Shown in pieces: positions 17,896 through 26,183 of a DNA stretch of 64,000 nucleotides. The notes below the pieces were generated by a model. It was not told the DNA's origin, made no database searches, and saw only the letters and a program-made list of their open reading frames with translations. Location of the stretch: positions 161,204 to 225,203 of the forward strand of contig NZ_WIBF01000007.1 of NCBI RefSeq assembly GCF_009496005.1, read 5' to 3'. Each line of letters begins with the position of its first letter. Position 1 is the stretch's first letter. The DNA comes from Tritonibacter litoralis (lineage in GTDB: Bacteria > Pseudomonadota > Alphaproteobacteria > Rhodobacterales > Rhodobacteraceae). The position numbers and the translations under genes were made by a program.

Positions 17896-18702
17896 ATGAC
17901 ACAGGATGCCGTTATGGACTTCTCTTTTCTGGACCATGCCCTTCAATCCGCGCATCAGATGGCCAACTTGGCCAGACCATTGGCGCGTGAGGCCTGGCTC
18001 AACCCTAAAGAGGTTAGCTTCAAAGAAGACGGAAGTTTCCTGACACCCGCGGATTTGGCCATTGAGCGAGCTTGGCGGCACCATCTGCACCTCGCCTTTC
18101 CAGACCACGCCGTCCAAGGTGAGGAATACGGCAGCGAAAAGGGGATAGCAGAATACACATGGGTTCTGGACCCGATTGACGGCACTCGGCAATTCGGTAT
18201 GGGACTTGGGAATTTTGCGACACTGATTGCGCTGTGCGATGGCATGGGCCGGCCCGTTGTTGGCGTAATTGACTTGCCGTTGATGGATGTGCGGTATTGT
18301 GCGGCACGTGGACAGGGGGCGTATTTGAATGACCGTCGTCTCAACGTGTCCAATGCAACTCTGCTTGGGGAGGCATTGGCAATGTTGGCCAATCAAAACA
18401 GCTTTACCCACACAGATGCGGTGGCATACGAGAATCTTCGCAGCAGCGTCGGCCAAGCTGCCTTTGATGCGGGCTCGCCTGCCTATGGGGCGTTGGCCGC
18501 CGGAAAGGTGGATCTTTGCTTGAACGGTGGCGACCTGAACGCCCACGATATCTGTGCCTTGGTTCCAGTGGTCGAGGAGGCTGGCGGGATGATCACCAAC
18601 TGGCAGGGTGAAGCCTTGGGCCTTTGGTCCAGTGGCGCAATTCTTGCTTCAGCTTCACCGGTGCTGCATCAGGCTGCTTTAGACGTGCTGACCAAAGAAT
18701 AA
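17896..18702 (+). CDS. Inositol monophosphatase-family phosphatase (possible histidinol-phosphatase)
   Basis: A 268-residue Mg-dependent, lithium-sensitive-type phosphatase. The first metal-binding Glu lies in VQGEEYG, the core motif is WVLDPIDGTRQF, and the second motif is LNAHDICALVPVVEEAGG. Family members include inositol monophosphatase, histidinol-phosphatase HisN and 3'(2'),5'-bisphosphate nucleotidase. The form GGDLNAHD and size are compatible with HisN-like enzymes, but the substrate is not determined. It is a single gene facing prs. The ATG at 17896 has a weak ribosome site; an ATG at 17914 is possible. Confidence 0.85.
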   Translation: MTQDAVMDFSFLDHALQSAHQMANLARPLAREAWLNPKEVSFKEDGSFLTPADLAIERAWRHHLHLAFPDHAVQGEEYGSEKGIAEYTWVLDPIDGTRQFGMGLGNFATLIALCDGMGRPVVGVIDLPLMDVRYCAARGQGAYLNDRRLNVSNATLLGEALAMLANQNSFTHTDAVAYENLRSSVGQAAFDAGSPAYGALAAGKVDLCLNGGDLNAHDICALVPVVEEAGGMITNWQGEALGLWSSGAILASASPVLHQAALDVLTKE

Positions 18703-18724
18703 TGCGAAGGCTCGGCGCTCATAT

Positions 18725-18751
18725 ATAAAAAACCGTCCCTAAAAGGGACGG
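18725..18751 (-). terminator. Intrinsic terminator of prs
   Basis: A 7-bp stem CCGTCCC/GGGACGG with loop TAAAA (18733-18751). On the minus strand the stem is followed by TTTTTTATATAT, so it terminates the prs transcript. Confidence 0.8.
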
Positions 18752-18785
18752 CTCGGTGTCAAGTATAATCAGAATGTTGATCGGC

Positions 18786-19805
18786 CTATTGGCCGTTGGC
18801 CAGGTGCTCGTAGATCGGGATCAAGGTCTTGTCCTCAAACAGGGAGGAAACCGAGGTGCCGTGCCAGATGTTGAGGATGGCCTGGGTAAACAGCGGAGCG
18901 GTTGGCAAAATCCGGATGTTCGGCGTTTTCAGGATCTCTTCGGTTGGCTGAATGGAATCGGTGATCACCAGAGATTTCATAACGGAATTCGAGACACGCT
19001 CTACCGCAGGGCCGGACATGACGCCATGTGAGATATAGGCGTGCACCTCTTTGGCACCGTTGTCCAGCAGGACCTGCGCCGCCTTGCACAACGTGCCGGC
19101 CGTGTCACACATGTCATCGACGATAAGACAGATCTTGTCTTTGACATCTCCAATCACGGTCATTTCAGCCACTTCGCCGGGCTTCTCACGGCGTTTGTCG
19201 ACGATCGACAGCGGTGCATTGATCCGCTTGGCCAGTTCGCGCGCGCGGGCTACGCCGCCCACGTCGGGGGAGACAACCATCAGATCGTCCATACGGTCTT
19301 TGAACTGGTTTTTCACATCCAGCGCAAAGATGGGTGAGGCATAAAGGTTGTCCACGGGGATATCAAAGAAGCCCTGGATCTGGGCCGCATGCAGATCCAT
19401 GGTCAGGATCCGTTCAACACCGGCCTCAACCAGCATGTTGGCCACCAGCTTGGCCGAAATCGGGGTGCGCGCTTTTGTGCGGCGGTCCTGACGTGCGTAG
19501 CCAAAATAAGGGATCACCGCTGTAATCCGCTGCGCCGAAGAGCGGCGCAGGGCGTCCGAGATGATCAACAATTCCATCAGATTGTCATTGGCCGGGTTTG
19601 AGGTCGGCTGGATGATGAACATATCCTCGCCGCGCACATTCTCAAACACTTCGACGAAGATCTCGCCATCGTTGAACCGTTCGACGCGGGCGTCAACCAG
19701 CTCTTGGTCCATGCCGCGATGGAGGCTCATCCGGCGGGAAATGGCTTGGGCGAGCGGGAGATTGGCGTTCCCAGCGATCAGCTTGGGTTCGGTCAAAGTT
19801 GGCAT
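18786..19805 (-). CDS. prs: Ribose-phosphate pyrophosphokinase (PRPP synthetase)
   Basis: A 339-residue enzyme that makes PRPP from ribose 5-phosphate and ATP for nucleotide, histidine, tryptophan and NAD synthesis. Hallmarks are [10 protein letters not shown], the flexible-loop and ATP-site region [35 protein letters not shown], and the PRPP-binding loop [12 protein letters not shown]. The start MPTLTEPK has AGGGA ten bases upstream; the open frame continues far upstream on the same strand but without ribosome site or homology there. A ~290-bp leader separates it from the YcgN-like gene, and a strong terminator follows. Confidence 0.97.
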   Translation of the reverse strand: MPTLTEPKLIAGNANLPLAQAISRRMSLHRGMDQELVDARVERFNDGEIFVEVFENVRGEDMFIIQPTSNPANDNLMELLIISDALRRSSAQRITAVIPYFGYARQDRRTKARTPISAKLVANMLVEAGVERILTMDLHAAQIQGFFDIPVDNLYASPIFALDVKNQFKDRMDDLMVVSPDVGGVARARELAKRINAPLSIVDKRREKPGEVAEMTVIGDVKDKICLIVDDMCDTAGTLCKAAQVLLDNGAKEVHAYISHGVMSGPAVERVSNSVMKSLVITDSIQPTEEILKTPNIRILPTAPLFTQAILNIWHGTSVSSLFEDKTLIPIYEHLANGQ

Positions 19806-20097
19806 GGATATATGTCCCTGGCAGCAGTGGCAGAATGTGACAGATTCGTGTACTTGCGCCTCGCTTAACATGGCGCGCGACGCTGGCAAAGTTGAAAGCA
19901 AAGGGAAATTGCTGACTGTGAGCACATCTATACAGGAACGGGCCAGAACTACGTAAGCTTCGGTTACAGGCGCCGGTTTCGGTGGGTGGGCTTTCTTGCA
20001 ACAATCGAGAGACCGGCGCGGCGGATCCCGGAGGCTGTGGCGACCAGCGTGAACTGTCGCAGCGGGTATTGAGCCAACGGGGAATTTGGAGCCCGGG

Positions 20098-20583
20098 TTA
20101 CACCGGCTCTTCGATGATATAGTCTTCCCATTCTTCCAATGGGGTTTCAAACTCGGACACGGTGCGGCCGCGCACCGAGACACCGGCCGCGTGAACGCTG
20201 TCCGGATCACCGGATACAAGGGGATGCCATTCAGGCAACGACTTCCCTTCCCACAACAGGCGATAGGCGCAGGTCTGCGGCATCCAATAGGCATGGGTGT
20301 CGAGGTTTTCAGGCTTGAGTACAATGCACTCGGGAACAAATTGGTGGCGGATGGGGTATTGCGTGCACAGACCCGTGTCGTCATCCAGCAAACGACAGGC
20401 CACACAAGTGAGTGCAACCGCGCCGGTGTCTTCGTCTTCAAGCTTGTTCAGGCAGCATTTCCCACAGCCATCACATAAAGCCTCCCACTCCTGAGGTGAG
20501 AGTTTGCGGAGTGGTTTGCGTTCCCAAAACCGAGGAGATAGCCCATTGCGGTCGATTTTTGCGGTGTCTGCCATTGCCGTCAC
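20098..20583 (-). CDS. YcgN-family cysteine-cluster protein (UPF0260)
   Basis: A 161-residue protein of the widespread YcgN/UPF0260 family. The cysteine cluster CDGCGKCC (near 37-44) and the later [18 protein letters not shown] and CIVLKPEN are seen; such clusters may bind zinc or an iron-sulfur centre. The cellular role is not established. The first start is a GTG that overlaps the ribF stop by four bases; an ATG at 20574 is the alternative. Coupling to ribF suggests co-transcription. Confidence 0.88.
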   Translation of the reverse strand: MTAMADTAKIDRNGLSPRFWERKPLRKLSPQEWEALCDGCGKCCLNKLEDEDTGAVALTCVACRLLDDDTGLCTQYPIRHQFVPECIVLKPENLDTHAYWMPQTCAYRLLWEGKSLPEWHPLVSGDPDSVHAAGVSVRGRTVSEFETPLEEWEDYIIEEPV

Positions 20584-21512
20584 AGAGCCGCGAGAATGGT
20601 GCGAGCCTGGTCGCAGTCAGAGGCCATCTGTTTCAGAAGTCCATCGAGATCTGCGAATTTCAGTTCCGGTCGTAGAAAATCCACCAGCCCGACAGAGAGC
20701 GTGGCTCCATAAAGGTTGCCGGAGAAATCCAGCAGGTAGGTCTCGATATTTGGGTGGTCCCCATCGAACATGGGACGTACGCCAATGGAAGCGGCACCAA
20801 AATAGCTGCCAATATGCGGCCCATCGAGCACGTCCACCAAGACCGCATAGACGCCAAACTTTGGCGGATGAAGCCCGTCGATCGACATATTGGCCGTGGG
20901 AAAACCCAGCTCGCGCCCGCGCTGCTCGCCGCCGATGACCTCTCCTTCGATGCGGTGCCAGTGGCCCAGCATATGTGCCGCATCCCGTGGCCGCCCATCG
21001 GTTAATGCGTTGCGAATTGCGGTAGAAGACACGGTGTTTTCCGAATATTCCATCAGATCTGCAATGGTGACGCCAAAGCCCATTTCCTGGCCGAAGCGTT
21101 TCAGATCTTCGACACTACCCGAGCGCCCTTTGCCAAAGCAGAAATCGGCCCCCACAACCACATGCGTGAGGCCAAGCCCATCTGCGATAACCTTTTGGGC
21201 AAAGTCGCGCGGGGTCAGAGAGGACAGCGTGGCATTGAAGTTCAACTGATACAGTTTTTCAACGCCCAGTTTCTCCAGCCGGGAGGCGCGGGCCTCGGCG
21301 GACATCAACCGAAAGGGAGGGGCGTCCGGGGCAAAAAAGGCACGGGGATGCGGTTCGAACGTCATCACACCAAGAGGGGCGTCCGGATCCGCTTGACGCG
21401 CCAAATCGATCACGGACTGATGCCCGAGGTGAACCCCGTCAAAGTTGCCAATGGCTGCGCTGGCGCCTTTGTCTTTTGGGTCGACGAATTGGAAATCGCG
21501 TATGATCTGCAT
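20580..21512 (-). CDS. ribF: Bifunctional riboflavin kinase/FAD synthetase
   Basis: A 310-residue enzyme converting riboflavin to FMN and then to FAD. The N-terminal adenylyltransferase half has IGNFDGVHLGHQ (about 22-33) and a later STAIRNAL corresponding to the second nucleotide-binding motif. The C-terminal kinase half has GRELGFPTANM and an FGVYAVLV strand. The length is typical. It is the first gene of a short operon with the YcgN-like gene; upstream lies an intergenic repeat element. Confidence 0.97.
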   Translation of the reverse strand: MQIIRDFQFVDPKDKGASAAIGNFDGVHLGHQSVIDLARQADPDAPLGVMTFEPHPRAFFAPDAPPFRLMSAEARASRLEKLGVEKLYQLNFNATLSSLTPRDFAQKVIADGLGLTHVVVGADFCFGKGRSGSVEDLKRFGQEMGFGVTIADLMEYSENTVSSTAIRNALTDGRPRDAAHMLGHWHRIEGEVIGGEQRGRELGFPTANMSIDGLHPPKFGVYAVLVDVLDGPHIGSYFGAASIGVRPMFDGDHPNIETYLLDFSGNLYGATLSVGLVDFLRPELKFADLDGLLKQMASDCDQARTILAAL

Positions 21513-21590
21513 GCCGCATGCCTAGCGGCATGGGGGGCGCTTCGCAAGCGTTGCAACCGAGAAAAAATTTGCAAAGAAACAGGCGTGGGA

Positions 21591-21654
21591 TGGGGGCTCT
21601 GCCCCCAACAGCCTGGTAGGCTGTTCCCCCGAAGTATTTGGGAAAAGATGAAAG
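21591..21654. repeat. Rhodobacteraceae-type intergenic double hairpin with conserved tail
   Basis: TGGGGGCTCTGCCCCCA (21591-21607) forms one hairpin, AACAGCC/GGCTGTT (21607-21613, 21619-21625) a second. They are followed by CCCCCGAAGTATTTGGGAA and AAGATGAAAG. I recall near-identical 'CCGGAGTATTT...AAGATGAA' tails between genes in many Rhodobacteraceae genomes, so this is probably a dispersed repeat. No second copy was seen in this window. Confidence 0.55.
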
Positions 21655-21753
21655 TAAAAGGCGGGACGCTTTATCGATGTGAGCCGTGTGAAACCACGGT
21701 CACAAGGGACGGGGATAACCCATCTCTTGCGCGCCACTTTTGTGTGCTTGGGG

Positions 21754-22197
21754 TCAGTCGAATTTTCGCGAGGGCGCCATGACCATCGCTTCGCCAACCA
21801 GCACTTTCTTGCCGTCGACAATACAGCGGCAATCCAGTTTGACACGGCGTTTGTCGATTTCGATGCCGGTCACCTCAACTTCGGCCAGGACCATGTCGCC
21901 GGGACGCACGGGGGCGAGAAATTTGAGCGATTGGCTCATGTAGATTGTGCCGTGGCCTGGCAATTGCTCTCCGATGACCGCAGAGATGAGGCCCGCAGTC
22001 AGCATCCCATGTGCAATGCGGCCCTGGAACATGGTTTCTTGGGCGTAGTCTTCATCAAGGTGAACCGGGTTCCGGTCGGTTGAGACCTGGGCGAATTTTT
22101 CGATATCCTCATCGGTCACGGTTTTGCGCAGGTAGCGCACCATTCCCATTTCGATGTCTTCGATACAGATTGTTCCGCGTGGCAGGTTGTCCAACAT
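21754..22197 (-). CDS. MaoC-like (R)-specific enoyl-CoA hydratase
   Basis: A 147-residue hot-dog-fold dehydratase. The hydratase-2 signature is clear: FAQVSTDRNPVHLDEDYAQ, with the catalytic Asp and His, then GRIAHGMLTAGLISAVIG. It hydrates trans-2-enoyl-CoA or a related acyl-CoA, and could feed polyhydroxyalkanoate synthesis or beta-oxidation. The start MLDNLPRG is favoured because AAGGGGA lies upstream at the proper distance; the open frame extends further without a ribosome site. It is read away from the neighbouring HAD gene across ~115 bases. Confidence 0.88.
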   Translation of the reverse strand: MLDNLPRGTICIEDIEMGMVRYLRKTVTDEDIEKFAQVSTDRNPVHLDEDYAQETMFQGRIAHGMLTAGLISAVIGEQLPGHGTIYMSQSLKFLAPVRPGDMVLAEVEVTGIEIDKRRVKLDCRCIVDGKKVLVGEAMVMAPSRKFD

Positions 22198-22312
22198 TCT
22201 CGTCCCCTTTGAGGTCCAACCAAATTGGTGGCAAGGTAATTTTTGCGCCGCAAGGTGCAAACTTGTGCAACTTTATTACTTTGCGGACGCAGAAAATCAA
22301 GGGAAAACTGCC

Positions 22313-23188
22313 TTAGCGTAGGAAACCGATACTAAAGAGGGGGGTGGATTTTTCCTTTTCGAGGTATTGCGTTAGCGCTTTGGGATCTGGCTGCTGTGCA
22401 GTTTGTGTCTCATGGGCCGCCAGTCCACCTGTGATGAAGAGCGCGTCCAGGCCTTCGCCGGTGGCACCCAGAATGTCTGTGTGGGGCCCATCGCCGATGG
22501 CCAGGATGTCGTCGTCCTGGATAGAGCTGTCAACCTCTGCCAGTCGGCGCCGAGCCAGATCATAAATCGGCGGGTGAGGCTTGCCAAAATACAGGCTTTC
22601 GCCGCCCATTTCGGTATAAAGCTTGGCTAGCGCACCTGCGCACCATTCGCGGGTGTGACCGCGGTCCACAACAATATCCGGATTGGCGCATAGAAGTTTC
22701 AGCCCGTTGGTTTTTGCCAGCAGGAAATCCGCGCGGTTCAAATCCGGATCTGCTTGGGTGTCAAAGGGGCCGCAACAGACGATCCCTTCGGCCTCTGCCA
22801 GTGGAACGCGCGTAATCTCGAGCGGGTCCTCGATCACATTCAGCGGTTCAAAGAACTGCCAATCACGCTCCCATTCTCCCATGAAAAAGACTTTTTGCCC
22901 AACCGCGCCTGTGAACATCGCTGCCCGCGCGCTGTCACCGGATGTGGCGATTGTGTCATAGGCATCATCTGGAACGCCGAACTCCCCCAGCTGCGCGGCC
23001 ACGCCTGCGCGGGGCTTCGGGGAATTGGTCACCAGGACAACGATCCCGCCCGTTGCCCGGTATGTTTGCAAAGCTGCCACAGCCTCGGGGTAGGCCGTAA
23101 TGCCGTTATGGACACAGCCCCACAGATCCACAAACAGGGCACGATAATTCTGAGAAATCTCGGCGAGGTTTTCGATGATCCGGGTCAT
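22313..23188 (-). CDS. HAD-superfamily class IIA hydrolase (TIGR01459/NagD-like)
   Basis: A 291-residue HAD phosphatase. Motif I FVDLWGCVHNG near residues 19-29, motif II LVTNSPKPR, and motif III/IV IGDGPHTDILGA are present, with the class IIA cap between motifs II and III. This matches the TIGR01459-type proteins common in alphaproteobacteria, related to NagD and AraL sugar-phosphate phosphatases. The substrate is unknown. It lies 83 bases after the LuxR-type gene on the same strand, so the two may share a transcript. GGGGATATG gives the ribosome site. Confidence 0.88.
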   Translation of the reverse strand: MTRIIENLAEISQNYRALFVDLWGCVHNGITAYPEAVAALQTYRATGGIVVLVTNSPKPRAGVAAQLGEFGVPDDAYDTIATSGDSARAAMFTGAVGQKVFFMGEWERDWQFFEPLNVIEDPLEITRVPLAEAEGIVCCGPFDTQADPDLNRADFLLAKTNGLKLLCANPDIVVDRGHTREWCAGALAKLYTEMGGESLYFGKPHPPIYDLARRRLAEVDSSIQDDDILAIGDGPHTDILGATGEGLDALFITGGLAAHETQTAQQPDPKALTQYLEKEKSTPLFSIGFLR

Positions 23189-23271
23189 GGCATATCCCCT
23201 TTTGGAGGTTAGGTTCGCGTTTGGACAAACCTATGGCAGAGGGGCGCTCCAAACACCAGAAGACAGTAAGC

Positions 23272-24051
23272 TCAGAGTGAGATGAGACCGTGTTGCAGGG
23301 CGATGACCAAGGCTTGTTCGCGTGTGTTTGCGCCCAAGGCCTTGCGGGCCGCGATGAAGTGCAAGGTTACTGTGGCTTCGGTAACGCCCAGTTTCTCGGC
23401 AATCCGGGCGGTTTGATAGCCGTTTGCCAACAGGGACAGAACATCCCGCTGGCGCGGGGTCAAAACATATCGGGGCGGGGAGTGGTACTGCTCGGGGATC
23501 GGCAGAGTGTTGGGGCCGATTGTGTTTGCCAGGAGTGCTGCGAATACATCGCGCCGGGATAAATCGCACATGACGTGGTCTGTTTCGGATGGATCATGGC
23601 ACAGGGTGACGAATTTACCAACCGCTCCGGCCTGTCCAAAGCGGCTGCAGTGCAAGAGGCCATAGCCATAGTCCCTGAGTGCGTGATTCAATTCCCATTC
23701 ACGCAAGCTTTGCACTTTGTCCTTGTGCAGGGAGCCAGAAGGCATGACCATACGTCCCGGAGATTGGCTCAGTTGTACCAATGCGGGGTCTACGTCCATG
23801 TATCCTTCGGTGAGATATTGCTCCATCCAGTTCGGATCCATATCGGTGCTGAGCCAAAAAATCTCACTGTTTTGTACGTTTGCCTCTCCCACAAGGATGC
23901 TTGTCACACCGAGCTGATCCGCAAGCTTTTGCGCAACGGACCAGCGGGCGGACCCGTCCGGAACCGTCAACAGCGCGTTTAATGCGTCGATCAATGGGTT
24001 TTTCAAACCAACCCGCCTCTCGGTGTCTTGTGTTTCGTCATGCACAACCAA
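23272..24051 (-). CDS. LuxR-type quorum-sensing regulator, no luxI partner in the window
   Basis: Up to 259 residues. The N-terminal ~170 residues resemble the acyl-homoserine-lactone-binding domain (YLTEGYMDVDPAL, then WELNHALRDYGYGL). The C-terminal domain is a clear LuxR helix-turn-helix: LTPRQRDVLSLLANGYQTARI followed by LGVTEATVTLHFIAARKALG. No luxI-like synthase is in the window, so it may be a solo receptor. The start is uncertain: the longest frame begins with TTG at 24051 without a ribosome site, while a TTG at 24006 has AGAGGCGGG just upstream. A lux-box-like palindrome lies upstream at 24088-24111. Confidence 0.88.
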   Translation of the reverse strand: MVVHDETQDTERRVGLKNPLIDALNALLTVPDGSARWSVAQKLADQLGVTSILVGEANVQNSEIFWLSTDMDPNWMEQYLTEGYMDVDPALVQLSQSPGRMVMPSGSLHKDKVQSLREWELNHALRDYGYGLLHCSRFGQAGAVGKFVTLCHDPSETDHVMCDLSRRDVFAALLANTIGPNTLPIPEQYHSPPRYVLTPRQRDVLSLLANGYQTARIAEKLGVTEATVTLHFIAARKALGANTREQALVIALQHGLISL

Positions 24052-24087
24052 AGCATGTGGTTGATTTTTTTATGACGGTTCCGACAT

Positions 24088-24111
24088 CAACCTACAAGTT
24101 TTTATAGGTTG
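24088..24111. promoter_or_regulatory. lux-box-like palindrome
   Basis: The core ACCTACAAGTTTTTATAGGT (24090-24109) is 20 bp long, the size of a lux box, with ACCT/AGGT outer arms as in the Vibrio fischeri box. The dyad extends to CAACCTA/TAGGTTG. It lies about 40-80 bp upstream of the possible LuxR starts, so the receptor may autoregulate or may drive a divergent transcript. Confidence 0.55.
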
Positions 24112-24216
24112 GCGTGAGGGGGGGGATTTTGCGAAAAAACAGCATCCTCAGTCGTTTTCCAAAAAGGGGATGACGCGTTGGCCGTGGTGATTTTATTACC
24201 AAATTTTTTTTTAGGT

Positions 24217-24250
24217 GGCGCAGACCGGCCAACGCGGTCTGCGCCATTTT
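24217..24250 (+). terminator. Intrinsic terminator without an upstream gene
   Basis: A perfect 10-bp stem GGCGCAGACC/GGTCTGCGCC (24217-24226, 24236-24245) is followed by ATTTTT on the plus strand. The nearest upstream gene is on the other strand and divergent, so the terminator must serve an unannotated plus-strand transcript or act as an insulator. Confidence 0.65.
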
Positions 24251-24368
24251 TGGGCGCGCTTTTGTCGGAAAAGACGAATGTCAAGATGAGGCATCATACA
24301 CGTAGGCGTGATGTTGGCCCAAGTTAATGGCCATGTGGCTGCCGCAATGACGTTTTAGCTGATATGTC

Positions 24369-25025
24369 ATGAACAGATTATTTACCCTCTCAGCAAGTCT
24401 CTTGCTCGCCGCCAGCACAGCCTCAGCATCCTGCCCACGGGAGGATTTGCACACATACTGGTCGCTTCTCCTTCCAAATGGGTCGTTCAATGAGGAAGAT
24501 TTTGCCAATCTGGATGTACGAGCAGTGGCAGAAAAGATGGAGGAAGAACTTGCACCTATTGGCGTTCTTGAGATTGCCCCAGCAGGTTATCTTGAGTTTC
24601 TTGTGTTCAAGCCGCTCAGAGATGCCACACCTGCGGTATTGGACGTTTACGTTGACCAGACCTGTGAGGTCTATCGCGACCAACCCGTTGCCGAACTCGT
24701 CCAGTTTTTGCAAACCCCAGATGGGCAGGCGCTTTTAGACGCGGCACACGATCCAGAGCGTGCGACCGCGCTTATTGACACTTTGTACTTGCGTCCTTCT
24801 CCATATGAGGCGAGCTGGGATGAACTTCTTGGCTTTTTCGGTGACTCTGTGGAAATCGAAGATGCGTTGAGCGCGCGGATCGACGCCACAATTGCTCAAA
24901 TTACGGACCAAACCCTGTGGGAGGACAAGATTGCCGAGATGTTTGAACGCAGGGATATTGTGTCGTTCAAATCTGAAAAACATCGGGAACTGGCAGTCAG
25001 ACTGTCCCGACAACAGCTGACGTGA
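24369..25025 (+). CDS. Exported protein of unknown function
   Basis: A 218-residue protein with a signal peptide (about 1-20, ending SASA). I do not recognise the family with confidence. The mature part is acidic and helical, with two cysteines (in SASCPRED and DQTCEVYR) that could form a disulfide. A segment VAELVQFLQTPDGQALLDAA resembles the C-terminal half of DUF2059-type exported proteins, and the following LYLRP and helices are in line with that, but the match is loose. It is a single gene ended by a strong terminator and divergent from the LuxR region. Confidence 0.75.
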   Translation: MNRLFTLSASLLLAASTASASCPREDLHTYWSLLLPNGSFNEEDFANLDVRAVAEKMEEELAPIGVLEIAPAGYLEFLVFKPLRDATPAVLDVYVDQTCEVYRDQPVAELVQFLQTPDGQALLDAAHDPERATALIDTLYLRPSPYEASWDELLGFFGDSVEIEDALSARIDATIAQITDQTLWEDKIAEMFERRDIVSFKSEKHRELAVRLSRQQLT

Positions 25026-25080
25026 AACAGTTAAACGGCACGCAATAACCCTTTGACCGCACTGTCTGCCCCAACACAAA

Positions 25081-25114
25081 AACGCGCCCCATTTGGAGCG
25101 CGTTTCTTTTTTTT
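25081..25114 (+). terminator. Intrinsic terminator
   Basis: A 7-bp perfect stem AACGCGC/GCGCGTT (25081-25087, 25098-25104) is followed by TCTTTTTTTT. It ends the exported-protein gene; the convergent pyrophosphatase gene lies just beyond. Confidence 0.85.
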
Positions 25115-25132
25115 CAGCGATGTGGCGACAGA

Positions 25133-26053
25133 TCAGACCTTGAGGTTCGGGATGATCTGTTTCTTGCGGGACATGATGCCCGGCAGGACGACGCTGTCGC
25201 CGTCCACGGTTGCGCCAAAGCTCTTTTCTGCAACGCCTTTGACAACGTCGTTTGGAACCAAGAGGGTCGCCTCTTCTTTCAGGATGTCGACCACAAACAG
25301 CAGAACCTGATCCACGCCGTCTTCGGCTTGGACGGTGGCATAGGTTTCCATCAGGCTCGCCTTGCGATTCAACGGGATTTCCGGCGCGGTGGTTTCCAGA
25401 ACGGAGACGCGGAACTTCACACCGTCAACGGCGTATTCCTTGGAGTCCATACGGATCAGTTCCGCATCAGAGAACGCCGATACGTCGGATTTCGCTGCAA
25501 ACATTTCGGACGCGTAGGTGCCCAGATCGATGTTCAGCTCAGCCGCCAGTTTCTCCGCCAGCGCCTTGTCGTGGTCTGTGGTGGTGGGAGAGCGGAACTC
25601 CAGCGTGTCGGAGAGGATGCACGACAGCATCAGGCCTTTGATATTGTCGGGCATCTTGGCCGCGTCATCACCCATCAGATCGTACATGATGGTGGCTGTG
25701 CAGGCCAGCGGCCGCACGGTGATGTCGATTGGACCTTTGGTTTCCAGGCCGCCGACCAGTTTGTGATGGTCAATGATCGCCTGAACGTCCAGTTCGTTGA
25801 TATTGTCGGGCAGCTCGGCCGGGTTGTTGGTGTCAACGATCACAGCCGCGGTGCCTGCTTCGAACTCCGTCTTGATGGCCGGCTTTTCAAAGCCCCATTT
25901 TTCGACAACAAAGGCCGCTTCGGTGTTGGGCTCACCCAACAAAACAGCTTCTGCTTCGACACCTTGGACCTCATTCAGATACCAAGCCCAGATCAGCGGA
26001 GAACCGGTGGAATCAGTATCGGGGGATTTGTGACCAAAAACCTGCAGGGCCAT
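25133..26053 (-). CDS. ppaC: Manganese-dependent inorganic pyrophosphatase (family II)
   Basis: A 306-residue DHH-family enzyme that hydrolyses pyrophosphate to drive biosynthesis. The metal motifs are present: GHKSPDTDS (His8, Asp12, Asp14), VDTNNPAEL, the DHH in IIDHHKL, and the SDT in LSDTLEFRSPT. The C-terminal DHHA2 domain ends SRKKQIIPNL. The start MALQVFGH has AAGGAG seven bases upstream. Family II enzymes are typical of Firmicutes but also occur in some Rhodobacteraceae. It is a single gene. Confidence 0.95.
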   Translation of the reverse strand: MALQVFGHKSPDTDSTGSPLIWAWYLNEVQGVEAEAVLLGEPNTEAAFVVEKWGFEKPAIKTEFEAGTAAVIVDTNNPAELPDNINELDVQAIIDHHKLVGGLETKGPIDITVRPLACTATIMYDLMGDDAAKMPDNIKGLMLSCILSDTLEFRSPTTTDHDKALAEKLAAELNIDLGTYASEMFAAKSDVSAFSDAELIRMDSKEYAVDGVKFRVSVLETTAPEIPLNRKASLMETYATVQAEDGVDQVLLFVVDILKEEATLLVPNDVVKGVAEKSFGATVDGDSVVLPGIMSRKKQIIPNLKV

Positions 26054-26183
26054 GTGTACGCTCCTTGAGACAGAGAAAATTGAATTTGCGCGCGTTATAG
26101 GTGGCCCAAGGCGGCTTGTCACCTAGGCATATTGCAGCGCAGCAAAAACAGGACCGTTCTATCTGTATCATGCGCGGGTACGA

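Larger units (their letters stand above)
24052..24368. other. Divergent intergenic region with lux box and an unattached terminator
   Basis: No protein gene is visible. The region holds the palindrome at 24088-24111, a nine-T run near 24203-24212, and a rho-independent-type hairpin at 24217-24250 that points along the plus strand although no plus-strand gene lies before it. A small RNA starting near the palindrome would explain this layout. Confidence 0.4.

Noticed and set aside
18786..20441. Prs as part of a 551-residue protein starting at 20441
   Set aside because: The extra N-terminal part overlaps the YcgN gene in another frame and is not homologous to anything; the ribosome site and conserved start MPTLTEPK favour 19805.
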